A stretch of 27,073 nt of DNA. It comes from a virus. This document shows, one piece after another, positions 5,003-11,669 of the stretch; within the stretch, counting starts at the first letter, position 1; every line of letters starts with the position of its first letter. The stretch lies in IMG/VR virus record IMGVR_UViG_3300009008_000202, positions 1 through 27,073 of that record. One strand, written 5' to 3'. Under the pieces are notes generated by a model. It did no database searches. It saw only the letters and a list, made by a program, of their open reading frames with translations, and was not told where the DNA came from. The translations under genes were made by a program, and so were the position numbers.

Positions 5003-5003
5003 T

Positions 5004-5189
5004 TTATAACCCTTTCATATTGAATTTATAGAAATTATCTGTTAATATCCCATTTATAACTTTAGATTTGAGAATATACTCATATCCATTATAAAAAAAA
5101 TAATTTTTAGTACCACTTGCATCTACTTTATAATCCATTAGATTAATTTTCTCTAATGTGTTGAAAAATTCATTTTCTGTTATTTTCAT
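5004..5189 (-). CDS. Hypothetical 61-aa protein, first gene of the microprotein operon
   Basis: The start at 5189 is chosen because AAAGGAAAC precedes this ATG; eight more codons upstream lack a ribosome site. The protein (MKITENEFFNTLEKINLMDY...KNYFFYNGYEYIL) looks alpha/beta. It is the first gene after the leftward promoter at 5223-5250, 33 bases from its -10 box, and so heads the run down to about 3081. Function unknown. Confidence 0.6.
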   Translation of the reverse strand: MKITENEFFNTLEKINLMDYKVDASGTKNYFFYNGYEYILKSKVINGILTDNFYKFNMKGL

Positions 5190-5222
5190 TTTGTTTCCTT
5201 TTGATTTATACAACGTGAGTAA

Positions 5223-5250
5223 TTTATAATGTGCAAGATATAATTTGCAA
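5223..5250 (-). promoter_or_regulatory. Leftward promoter of the microprotein operon
   Basis: On the minus strand TTGCAA (5245-5250) and TATAAA (5223-5228) are 16 bases apart, with ATATCTTGCAC just before the -10. The same arrangement, TTGCAA - 16 - TATTAC with ATATCTTGCAT, occurs at 11087-11114 ahead of the terminase operon. The match over both boxes and spacer argues for a real shared promoter and operator. It overlaps the edge of the tandem repeat array. Confidence 0.55.
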
Positions 5251-5370
5251 GTAAAATATTATAATTATAAATATAAATTATAATTCACAAGTAAATATTA
5301 TAATTATAAATATAAATTATAATTCACAAGTAAATATTATAATTATAAATATAAGATATAATTCACAAGG
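5231..5370. repeat. Tandem 39-bp AT-rich repeats (iteron-like)
   Basis: CACAAGTAAATATTATAATT followed by ATAAATATAAATTATAATT recurs with a period of 39 bases at 5286, 5325 and 5364. A diverged first copy begins at about 5247 (TTGCAAGTAAAATATT, one base longer). Each unit contains the palindrome TTATAATTATAA and a TTCACAAG/TTGCAAG word. The unit is nearly all A/T. Repeats of this kind are typical of origins (iterons plus an easily melted element) or of operator arrays. There are no spacers of unique sequence, so it is not a CRISPR array. Confidence 0.7.
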
Positions 5371-5540
5371 TGAATGCTTGAATATGTGCAAATGAGAATC
5401 AATCTCAATTTTCATTTTAAGGTGGGTAAAATTTAAAGTGAAGGTTGGGTATGGATTGAATATAAAACGGTCTAATTTAGGCAATTTTGAGGCTGTAATT
5501 TAATTTTATAACGTGTACACATTGTAATATTTCGAGGCGT
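5371..5540. other. Noncoding stretch with short inverted repeats
   Basis: No credible gene is seen. It holds TGAGA-atcaa-TCTCA (5393-5407), the 8-bp palindrome GTGTACAC (5513-5520) and an AAATGAGAAT word that recurs at 6323-6332 in the other noncoding region. Together with the neighbouring repeats this looks like replication or transcription control DNA. Confidence 0.4.
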
Positions 5541-5564
5541 AAAAAAGCCTCTATAAAAGAGGCT
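5541..5564 (-). terminator. Intrinsic terminator of the 6125-5582 operon
   Basis: On the minus strand AGCCTCT pairs with AGAGGCT (5546-5552 with 5558-5564; 7 bp, 5-base loop) and a run of T follows at once (A5541-5546 on the plus strand). It lies 18 bases past the stop of the 5582-5770 gene. A third complementary copy, GAGGC at 5534-5538, could form a competing hairpin just downstream. Confidence 0.8.
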
Positions 5565-5581
5565 CTTTATACTTATTTATT

Positions 5582-5770
5582 TTATTTAATAACTTTATAC
5601 CCATATTCACGAGCAACGTAGTTAATGTGCTTTGACGTTGTAACGGAATACCACTTATGAGGCGTTATAGTTTTTTCTTCATGATTAATATCTGCTACAT
5701 TGTAATTATAACTAAATACGTTTCTGTTATTTACTTTTAAGTTCATTTTATATTTATCTAAGTTCCACAT
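5582..5770 (-). CDS. Hypothetical 62-aa protein
   Basis: 62 residues, beta-rich and polar (MWNLDKYKMNLKVNNRNVFSYNYN...HKWYSVTTSKHINYVAREYGYKVIK). The C-terminal half reads like a short helix followed by a strand. AGAAAGGGTGTAAA precedes the ATG, a variant of the shared GAAAGGG leader. It begins one base after the stop of the 5772-6125 gene and ends at the terminator 5541-5564, so the two form a closed operon. Function unknown. Confidence 0.6.
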   Translation of the reverse strand: MWNLDKYKMNLKVNNRNVFSYNYNVADINHEEKTITPHKWYSVTTSKHINYVAREYGYKVIK

Positions 5771-5771
5771 T

Positions 5772-6125
5772 TTACACCCTTTCTTGTATTGTTATTTCTG
5801 TGTTATTAGTATTATCCCAGATTGCTTTTTGATTGTATTTTTTACCTAATTCTAAAGCCGTTTCAAGGTCTTTAATGTTTTCGGATATATCTACATATAA
5901 TATATCGTTATCTATCCAAAAGCCTAAATTCACGTCTTTATGTTTATTTATTAAATTTTCAATCACTTTTGATATATTAAGCCGTGAAACTTTATTAACG
6001 TCTATTTTAACAAGGTCGTTAATAGATACCATATATCCTTTTGTATAGGTTACAAGTTTATTTGTTTTGGTAGAGTAATTACCACCGTTGTTGTTTAATA
6101 TTGTTTGTAATGTTAGTATATTCAT
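5772..6125 (-). CDS. Hypothetical phage early protein, 117 aa
   Basis: 117 residues. The C-terminal part (NIKDLETALELGKKYNQKAIWDNTNNTEI) resembles the end of small proteins common in phages and plasmids, in which a helix is followed by QKAI(W/F)D and a charged strand; the biochemical role of those is not known. The middle (IENLINKHKDVNLGFWIDNDILYVDIS) is alpha/beta. GAAAGG lies before the ATG. It is first gene in the short operon with 5582-5770, with a promoter-like element at 6173-6190. Confidence 0.6.
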   Translation of the reverse strand: MNILTLQTILNNNGGNYSTKTNKLVTYTKGYMVSINDLVKIDVNKVSRLNISKVIENLINKHKDVNLGFWIDNDILYVDISENIKDLETALELGKKYNQKAIWDNTNNTEITIQERV

Positions 6126-6172
6126 TTTATTTCCTTTCGTGTTTTAATTTACGATTGTAATTTATTTGATTG

Positions 6173-6190
6173 TTTGTATATGATGCAAGG
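6173..6190 (-). promoter_or_regulatory. Leftward promoter-like element before the 6125 operon
   Basis: On the minus strand CCTTGCATCATATACAAAC lies about 48 bases before the ATG at 6125. It matches the CTTGCA + AT(T)A(T/Y)A core seen at 2992, 5223 and 11087. A -35 like TTGCAA is not present at the same distance, so this is the weakest member. Confidence 0.35.
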
Positions 6191-6479
6191 AAAATTTTAT
6201 ATTATTTTAAATTATTTTAGTTTATATGTGTGTTTTATTTATGTGTGTGCAATATATGGAATATTGTAATAATATGGGCTACCATACCCCACAAGCCCCA
6301 AAACACAACAACAAACACCCCTAAATGAGAATGAGATTCAATTAGGAGGGGGTGGAGGCGTATCCCATCGGAGAGGGGAGGGCAGATACATTTCCACAAA
6401 AATTACACAAAAAAACCCTTACTTTTTCCCCATTTCGGAGAAAATTTGAAAAGAACTATAAAAAGTTGTAGATTTAGGT
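6191..6479. other. Divergent control region with strand-asymmetric block
   Basis: No gene is seen between the leftward start at 6125 and the rightward start at 6480. From about 6285 to 6322 the plus strand is almost free of G (ACCCCACAAGCCCCAAAACA-type), then 6343-6383 is purine/G-rich (AGGAGGGGGTGGAGGCG, GGAGAGGGGAGGGC). Lying just upstream of the small terminase gene, this could hold a cos or pac site. AAATGAGAATGAGATTCAATT (6323-6343) echoes 5390-5410. ATATTGTAATAATATGGGC (6261-6279) resembles the rightward promoter at 14701-14734. Confidence 0.4.
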
Positions 6480-7145
6480 ATGGGAAATGTTATGAAAAGA
6501 CCTGAAAAAGAGATGGCTATCGAGTTGTTTGCCACACAGCCTGACTTGAGTGTTGCAGATGTTGCTAATTTAGTTGGAGTTAAGCCACGACAGGTAAGTA
6601 AGTGGCGTGAGAATATCAACTTTATTGAGGCTATATATGATAGGTATATGGTTGAGTTTGGAGGAGAGTTACCTGCTGTGCTTATGGCTATGGTTAGGGA
6701 GGCTAAGGCAGGGAATGTACAGGCAGGTAGGTTGGTATTAGAGCATAGTGGGAAGTTAGTTAAGAATGTTAATGTTACTATTGATTCGCCTTTTGAAAAA
6801 TGGCTTAAACAAGTAGATTCGGCTGAAGTCGTAGATGGCGAGATAATAGAAGAGGAGGTAACACCATTAGTAGAGGAGATGCCCATAAGAGAGGTGGAAC
6901 TACCACCGAGAGTTGTAGAGAGCCCTGCTGTAAGAGCCCGAAAAGAAAACAAAAAAATTACAAAAACTTTAAAGGAAGAAGCCAAAAGGCAGAGATACAA
7001 TCAGAAGCAAAAAGAATGGTACGCTTGGAAGAAAAGAGCAGAAGCAGTAGGTGTAGAACCACTAAAGGGGGGAAGACCCACTAAAGGACAACGAAAAGCG
7101 TGGGAAGATGAGATAATTAGACGTGAGCAAGGCAGAGAAGATTAA
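6480..7145 (+). CDS. terS: Terminase small subunit-like protein
   Basis: 221 residues. Residues 10-45 (EMAIELFATQPDLSVADVANLVGVKPRQVSKWRE) form a helix-turn-helix as in phage small terminases that bind the packaging site. The helical stretch to about residue 95 (VREAKAGNVQAGRLVLEHSGKL) matches the oligomerisation part of this family. After that come an acidic proline linker and a long basic tail (KKITKTLKEEAKRQRYNQKQ...GGRPTKGQRKAW), longer than usual. The ATG at 6480 has only a weak AGG site; the second ATG (codon 5) is possible. It is unusual that it is on the opposite strand from the large subunit. A generic DNA-binding role cannot be excluded. Confidence 0.65.
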   Translation: MGNVMKRPEKEMAIELFATQPDLSVADVANLVGVKPRQVSKWRENINFIEAIYDRYMVEFGGELPAVLMAMVREAKAGNVQAGRLVLEHSGKLVKNVNVTIDSPFEKWLKQVDSAEVVDGEIIEEEVTPLVEEMPIREVELPPRVVESPAVRARKENKKITKTLKEEAKRQRYNQKQKEWYAWKKRAEAVGVEPLKGGRPTKGQRKAWEDEIIRREQGRED

Positions 7146-7266
7146 ATGGGCGAAGATTTTAAACTTAGTTATAGGAATTTACAATGTCGCAGTTGGTTAT
7201 GATACAGGGAATTGGTTTTTATTTGGGATTGGTTGCGTTAATATCGCTGTATGGGTATTTAAATGA
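7123..7266 (+). CDS. Small membrane protein, 47 aa (GTG start)
   Basis: The GTG at 7123 overlaps the end of the terS-like gene by 23 bases, with GGAAGATGAG upstream; no other start fits, because the frame has a stop at 7114. After a basic start (VSKAEKIKWAKI) it is hydrophobic in two segments (LNLVIGIYNVAVGY and WFLFGIGCVNIAVWVF) split by DTGN. This two-helix pattern is a recurring small phage membrane protein of unknown role. ATGA couples it to the next gene. Confidence 0.6.
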   Translation: MSKAEKIKWAKILNLVIGIYNVAVGYDTGNWFLFGIGCVNIAVWVFK

Positions 7267-7418
7267 TAGTAAATAAATTAGAAGTAGTCAAATTACTTGG
7301 TGATGAGTGGTTGATTGACTTAAATGTCAAGATAACCAAAGATATGTGTGAGTATTGGGAGTTAGAAACCGAAGAAGAAGTTAAAGACTTTGTTGGGTTT
7401 CTGCTTAATCGACGATAA
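7263..7418 (+). CDS. Hypothetical 51-aa protein
   Basis: 51 residues (MIVNKLEVVKLLGDEWLIDLNVKITKDMCEYWELETEEEVKDFVGFLLNRR), an acidic, helical protein with a single cysteine. Its ATG overlaps the preceding TGA. The final 14 bases run into the end of the leftward Mu F-like gene (stop at 7405), so the two transcription units converge with an overlap and no terminator between them. Function unknown. Confidence 0.5.
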   Translation: MIVNKLEVVKLLGDEWLIDLNVKITKDMCEYWELETEEEVKDFVGFLLNRR

Positions 7419-7899
7419 CTCTATCATCTATCTCTATATGCTCAGGTACTAACTGACAATAGCAAAACTCTCTACATCGGCTAAACCCTGATGCAGGTAA
7501 CCCTATAGATTCCCACATCTCCCACGCCTCTATTTGACCAACCCTTCCTTCACAATCAGGGCATATTTTAGGAGTTCCTACACTTACCCACCTAAATTTT
7601 ACGAGATTCCCATATACTCTATCTTGTCCTCGCCTACTACTTTGCATAATTCCTGATACGATTCCTCGCTTAATTCCAAAATGAAACTCTCCGAAGATTC
7701 TTCCTCTTCGCTGATAGTCGGCTCGTAAGGCATCAACGATTCCTCTATCTGAGAGATTCGCATTTCTAAGTTGTTCAATCTGCGATTCAATTCTTGTAGC
7801 AAATACATCGATTGCAAAAGATATTCCAAGAGCACTCCATAAGATTGATTGTTGCTCGTCTTCAGTAAGTTCAGTAAACTCTTCATTAAAATCTCCCAT
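7405..7899 (-). CDS. Mu F-like minor head protein
   Basis: 164 residues. The C-terminal part has the signature of the phage Mu gpF/SPP1 gp7 head morphogenesis domain: WVSVGTPKICPDCEGRVGQ (104-122), then W-x-G-L-P-x-S-G (about 130-138) and a closing CREFCYCQLVP (142-152). The cysteines at 113, 116, 142, 146 and 148 probably bind metal. The N-terminal 80 residues are helical. In related phages this protein sits at the portal inside the head. It is short for the family (often over 250 residues). It is last in the leftward packaging operon and shares one base with the gene before it. Confidence 0.8.
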   Translation of the reverse strand: MGDFNEEFTELTEDEQQSILWSALGISFAIDVFATRIESQIEQLRNANLSDRGIVDALRADYQRRGRIFGEFHFGIKRGIVSGIMQSSRRGQDRVYGNLVKFRWVSVGTPKICPDCEGRVGQIEAWEMWESIGLPASGFSRCREFCYCQLVPEHIEIDDRVIVD

Positions 7900-8324
7900 T
7901 ATTTTCTTAGTGCCTTCCTTAAATCTTTTCTAAAAGCATCAAATGACTTCAAAATTTGTTTCTCATCGGTTTGGATGAATGGTCTTGCAGGAACATTTTT
8001 GTTTGGTATCATTGAATCGGAGGCTGTTGTGTACCCTCTGTGGTGCTCAAGCCCATAATTTAGCATTTGTAAACCACCCTTTGACCTTTTTATACTCCTA
8101 AACAACGCACCTGTTTCAAATAAAGGCTTTGAGCCCCCTGTTCCACGCTTTTTTCTCATATCTATAGTGGATTTCTTTAATGGTGGCTTTAATCCTTTAG
8201 AAATTGCATCTTTAGCACCCTTTTCAGCACTACGAGCAATCCTACCCATGTGTTTTTCTCTTATTTTTGGAAATTCTCTTACGAGTTTAGGGAAACTGAA
8301 GGTAGTTTTAACTTTCAAGTCCAT
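7899..8324 (-). CDS. Virion morphogenesis / tail completion protein (Mu gpG-like)
   Basis: 141 residues from the ATG at 8324, which has GAGAGG upstream (an upstream TTG at 8342 is possible). LKKSTIDMRKKRGTGGSKPLFETGALFRSI (about residues 49-78) is the signature of the phage virion morphogenesis family (Mu gpG, P2 gpS): a threonine-isoleucine, an RG-rich turn, then L-x-T-G-x-L-x-x-S. PARPFI near residue 113 is the second conserved point. Family members work at the head-tail joint. It overlaps the upstream small gene by 17 bases and abuts the Mu F-like gene. Confidence 0.75.
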   Translation of the reverse strand: MDLKVKTTFSFPKLVREFPKIREKHMGRIARSAEKGAKDAISKGLKPPLKKSTIDMRKKRGTGGSKPLFETGALFRSIKRSKGGLQMLNYGLEHHRGYTTASDSMIPNKNVPARPFIQTDEKQILKSFDAFRKDLRKALRK

Positions 8325-8541
8325 TTGCGAAGTCCTCTCCAAGTTTAGTTGCCCTTTTGTAGCGTGATGAGTTCTTTAGAAGTGCAGATTCGGCTTGAGC
8401 CTCTGCCCATTCTCTCGGATTCTCTAAAATTTCTTCGATTTCGCCTTCAAAATCTATGTCAAACTTAAATTCCTGCTTCAGTTTCTTGGCGTAGTTTATC
8501 AAAGATTGAGAGTTTTTGGTTTTTTTGCTTGTTTTCGGCAA
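8308..8541 (-). CDS. Small helical protein after the portal
   Basis: 77 residues from a TTG at 8541, overlapping the portal gene end by 77 bases. AGAGAAG is only a modest ribosome site, so a later start (TTG at about 8502) is possible. The sequence is lysine-rich at first (KKTKNSQSLINYAKKLKQ) and then acidic and helical (FEGEIEEILENPREWAEAQAES). A coding gap between portal and morphogenesis genes, filled by one frame in the right direction, supports it. Function unknown. Confidence 0.5.
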   Translation of the reverse strand: MPKTSKKTKNSQSLINYAKKLKQEFKFDIDFEGEIEEILENPREWAEAQAESALLKNSSRYKRATKLGEDFANGLES

Positions 8542-9730
8542 TTTTCTTCTCTGCCTCCTCTAAAGTTAAGTCATCGTTGTATTCTACAAGTAAATCTGCT
8601 TCAGTTGTGAGGTTTAATCGTAATCTGTGCTCATCCCACATCATTTGGTCTTGTACTGTCTTCGGATATTCAGGCTCATTGAAGTCAATTCCGAACTTCT
8701 CAGGAAGTGAAACTCCATTTGCCTTCGCAACAGCCCTTTCAACCTCGTAAAATTTATCTTCGTACATTTTCCACAACCCTTTATCGTCTTCATAGTCCTC
8801 TGTACGTTCTAAATCCTTAATCATCAAAGAAATACCTGATGGAACTTCTCCACCCTGCTCTGACCATTGAATCCACAAGTGGTTATTTTGAGCAACCAAT
8901 TCTATTTGGAATTTAATACTTTCTATAACAGAAAGCAAATCGCCTTGAGGTGCTTCAATACCAAAATTCCCATCTTCAGGGAGTTCCAAAATAAAGTTAG
9001 TACCCATTCGTTGATTGTTTGGCATCTCGCCTGTAGTCCATTGTTGTCCAAACATTTGAAACCGAAGACCAAGTTGCAACTCTGTAAGAGTGATGTTTGC
9101 GTGTTCGTTAGCGTTTATGATGTCATTAGCACCACTAACAAAGAATGAATCTATCTGATTCTCTCTGTGAGTGAAAACAAATGGCAACATACCAAGTCCA
9201 TGCTCAAACGAATCCTCTATAACTCCATCTTCGTCTTTAATTGCCCATACCTCGCTATCCCAGTAGATGTATTTCTGTTCTGCATCATAAGAGATGTCAT
9301 CTACAGGATTCATTAAGGGATAGGTAATAGCAGAAGGGTTTAAAGGGTCGCCTTCAAAAAAAGGAGCAAAAAAGTAAACAGGAACATACTCAAACCCTGT
9401 GGGTGTCCATATAACACGAGTGGCTACAGTTCCAATTAGCCTTGTCATTCTTTCGATATGCTTCATTCGTGCATCTTTGACTTTTGTAAGCCCATCATAC
9501 CGACTATTGACATTTCTGTTTGCTCCAATAGTGTAAATCCTACTCATCTTATTGATAAGTCTTTTAGTTATGTTGGCTTCGTAAACAGGTATCTCTTTAA
9601 AGGCATCAGTATCAAAGTAATCCTCAACATACCCTTTAGTTACACCATTGTAGTAGTCAAGCAACTTCTCAACATACATTTCACGATTTCTATAGTTCTC
9701 CAACTTTAAATCTTTAAGTGCTGTGTGCAT
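8465..9730 (-). CDS. Portal protein
   Basis: 421 residues. Position directly after the large terminase, size, and sequence style mark a phage portal, which forms the dodecameric DNA channel at one head vertex. Visible features are an N-terminal NYRNREMYVEKLLDYYNG helix, EANITKRLINKMSRIYT near residue 52 (common in portals of SPP1-like build), WTPTGFEYVPVYFF strands near 108, and the long helical region near 200-330 with EHANITLTELQLGLRFQMF and SGISLMIKDLER. The acidic C-terminus (LTLEEAEKKIAENKQKNQ) is helical. It shares one base with the terminase stop. Confidence 0.85.
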   Translation of the reverse strand: MHTALKDLKLENYRNREMYVEKLLDYYNGVTKGYVEDYFDTDAFKEIPVYEANITKRLINKMSRIYTIGANRNVNSRYDGLTKVKDARMKHIERMTRLIGTVATRVIWTPTGFEYVPVYFFAPFFEGDPLNPSAITYPLMNPVDDISYDAEQKYIYWDSEVWAIKDEDGVIEDSFEHGLGMLPFVFTHRENQIDSFFVSGANDIINANEHANITLTELQLGLRFQMFGQQWTTGEMPNNQRMGTNFILELPEDGNFGIEAPQGDLLSVIESIKFQIELVAQNNHLWIQWSEQGGEVPSGISLMIKDLERTEDYEDDKGLWKMYEDKFYEVERAVAKANGVSLPEKFGIDFNEPEYPKTVQDQMMWDEHRLRLNLTTEADLLVEYNDDLTLEEAEKKIAENKQKNQKLSIFDKLRQETEAGI

Positions 9731-11040
9731 TATCTGCCTCTCATTTTAATTTCTCTTCTCTTTATTGGGAATCTGTTTACAAAGAAATACCTCAAAGCAT
9801 CCATTGAATGGTCGTGATACCCATCTTTTATAGGTTCAGGCTTTAAATCCTTCCCCTCTAATACCTCAGGATAGCGATAACCTTCTAAATCCTCTGCTAA
9901 CCCTGTACATCTATTATCTAAATGTAGAAATCGCTGTCCAAATGCGTTTTCTATAAATCCTCTAACATGACCAACACCTGAAGCGATGTTTCTTGAGGTT
10001 TTATCCCTTACACTATGGACAGTTATGCCTTTTCGCCTAAAAACCTCTATATCTCCAAGCCCTGATTGTCCTTGTGCTTGTTTACCTGCAGGGTCGCCAA
10101 AGTATCTATCAACCATATATGGCTTTTTTCTCACCATTTCTGCAAATTCGTCTGTTTTTATGTTTGTTTGATGTACAAACTCATCAATAACATTAATATG
10201 CTCTAACCCACCCACAGTATGCACCTGAAACCACAACGCTGAGGGCATCCTATACCCAAAATCCAAAGAGCAATATGTTTCAAAGTTTGGATTGTATGGG
10301 AAATGACCCATATCTAAAATTCTATCAAATGGATAGACCTTACCTGCAAATGAAGTAAACTGTGCCCCATACTCTTGGTCGAATATCTCAGGCGACATAT
10401 TTCTTTTTCTCTCAACAAGGAATGGCTCTTTAAGACCTTCAGGGAAAACTATATTATTATCCCAAGTAGGTGCTTGATGAGATTCCCACAATTCATCATT
10501 CTTCCCTAAAAGAAACAAATCATGTACCCAATTAAACCCTTGAGGGGTAGTTATGAATATTGCCTTGCCTTTTCGGTCAGATAGAGTGGGGGAAAGATAC
10601 ATCTCCCATATTTTACTTTTCATCTTAGCCACCTCATCCATAATCAACAAGTCAAGCCCCTCCCCCACTAAAGAATCAGGATTATCTGCTGATTTGGCTT
10701 CGATGGTAGTGCCCCACTTAAATTTGATGTATCTTTCTTTTTCAGAGGCTCTTTCTATGTCATTTGCATGACCTATAACCATCTTTTGCCACACTTCCCT
10801 AAACATCAGGTCTGCCTTATCGTAGGATAGACCTACAAGCCATATCCTTTTATTTGGCTGAGATGCAACATAGGTCGCCTCCATAGCCGATGCAGTTGTC
10901 TTTCCGAACCTTCTACCACATATCATCACAAAGAATCTTGCAGTTTCCTTTTCAGGAAAGTGTAACTTATTTTGCCCTTCATGGGGTGTGTACCCCATAA
11001 ACTCGAACCATTCTTTTTTATAGTTTTTATCTATAACCAT
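9730..11040 (-). CDS. terL: Terminase large subunit (packaging ATPase-nuclease)
   Basis: 436 residues, full length. The ATPase part shows Walker A CGRRFGKTT at 41-49, Walker B LLIMDE at 131-136 and the coupling motif TTPQG at 164-168. The RNase H-like nuclease shows SLDFGYR (D260), FGDPAG (D316) and DHSMDALRY (D414), the expected three acidic residues. It pumps DNA into the prohead through the portal and cuts it. The ATG at 11040 has no recognisable ribosome site, which is odd for this genome; translation may begin inefficiently or from a short leader. It heads the leftward packaging operon and is divergent from the scaffold gene. Confidence 0.95.
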   Translation of the reverse strand: MVIDKNYKKEWFEFMGYTPHEGQNKLHFPEKETARFFVMICGRRFGKTTASAMEATYVASQPNKRIWLVGLSYDKADLMFREVWQKMVIGHANDIERASEKERYIKFKWGTTIEAKSADNPDSLVGEGLDLLIMDEVAKMKSKIWEMYLSPTLSDRKGKAIFITTPQGFNWVHDLFLLGKNDELWESHQAPTWDNNIVFPEGLKEPFLVERKRNMSPEIFDQEYGAQFTSFAGKVYPFDRILDMGHFPYNPNFETYCSLDFGYRMPSALWFQVHTVGGLEHINVIDEFVHQTNIKTDEFAEMVRKKPYMVDRYFGDPAGKQAQGQSGLGDIEVFRRKGITVHSVRDKTSRNIASGVGHVRGFIENAFGQRFLHLDNRCTGLAEDLEGYRYPEVLEGKDLKPEPIKDGYHDHSMDALRYFFVNRFPIKRREIKMRGR

Positions 11041-11086
11041 TAAAAACTTGCATTTTACAAGTATAGTAATTTAAGTTACGCAGTCT

Positions 11087-11114
11087 GTAATATGCAAGAT
11101 ATTGTATATTGCAA
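11087..11114 (-). promoter_or_regulatory. Leftward promoter/operator before terL
   Basis: On the minus strand TTGCAA (11109-11114) and TATTAC (11087-11092) are 16 bases apart, with ATATCTTGCAT in the spacer. It is a near copy of the element at 5223-5250. The segment TGCAAGATATTG...TATTGCA is also a loose inverted repeat. The rightward scaffold gene begins 28 bases on the other side, so one regulator bound here could control both directions. Confidence 0.55.
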
Positions 11115-11141
11115 AAAAATTAACACAATATGGAGGGCAGT

Positions 11142-11669
11142 ATGTCCGAAGAACAAAATACAGGGAATGAAACAGTAGTGGAAAACCCTGAAACGAAAAC
11201 TACCGAAAGTCCTGAAGGTAAGTTTGTTGCAGAGAGCAAAAAGTATAGATTAAGGGCACAGGAAGCAGAATCAAGGGTAGCAGAGTTGGAAGCCGAGATG
11301 GAAAAGGCTGAAGATGCTAAACTTGCTGAAAACGAGGAATTTAAAACTCTTTATGAAAAAGCAAATGCTGAACTTGAAACAACTAAAGGGTACGAAGAAA
11401 AATATAATACTTTAGTACAAACTCAAAAAGATAAACTTTTAGAGCAACTTCCTGAAGATAGTAGAGAGAAATTTGCAAACAAAGACTTGGAAACAATCGA
11501 GTTTGTTGTTGGGCAACTAAATTCAAAACCTGCAGAGCCAGAGCATAGGGGTGGTGTTGGTGATGGTTTAAAAATCACTAACATGGTAGAACTCGCAAAT
11601 GCTTTCGCTTCAGGGCAAATCGGAAGAGAGAAGTACCTTGAACTCAAAAAAGGACTTAAAAGAAGTTAA
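11142..11669 (+). CDS. Scaffolding protein
   Basis: 175 residues from the ATG at 11142, which has GGAGGG five bases upstream; the ATG at 11130 lies before that site and is less likely. The protein is acidic, with a long coiled coil at about 25-85 (ESKKYRLRAQEAESRVAELEAEMEKAEDAKL), then DKLLEQLPEDSREKF and a basic C-terminal helix (REKYLELKKGLKRS) as in scaffolds that bind the capsid protein. No protease gene is seen next to it. Position directly upstream of the capsid gene supports the call. Confidence 0.8.
   Translation: MSEEQNTGNETVVENPETKTTESPEGKFVAESKKYRLRAQEAESRVAELEAEMEKAEDAKLAENEEFKTLYEKANAELETTKGYEEKYNTLVQTQKDKLLEQLPEDSREKFANKDLETIEFVVGQLNSKPAEPEHRGGVGDGLKITNMVELANAFASGQIGREKYLELKKGLKRS

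Noticed and set aside
5231-5370. CRISPR array
   Set aside because: Units repeat end to end without unique spacers and no cas gene is near.
6419-7000. 193-residue leftward frame antisense to the terS-like gene
   Set aside because: Serine/threonine-rich shadow of a well-supported gene, with no ribosome site.
7599-7886. 95-residue leftward frame inside the Mu F-like gene
   Set aside because: Second frame on the same strand over a gene with clear domain motifs; no start signal.
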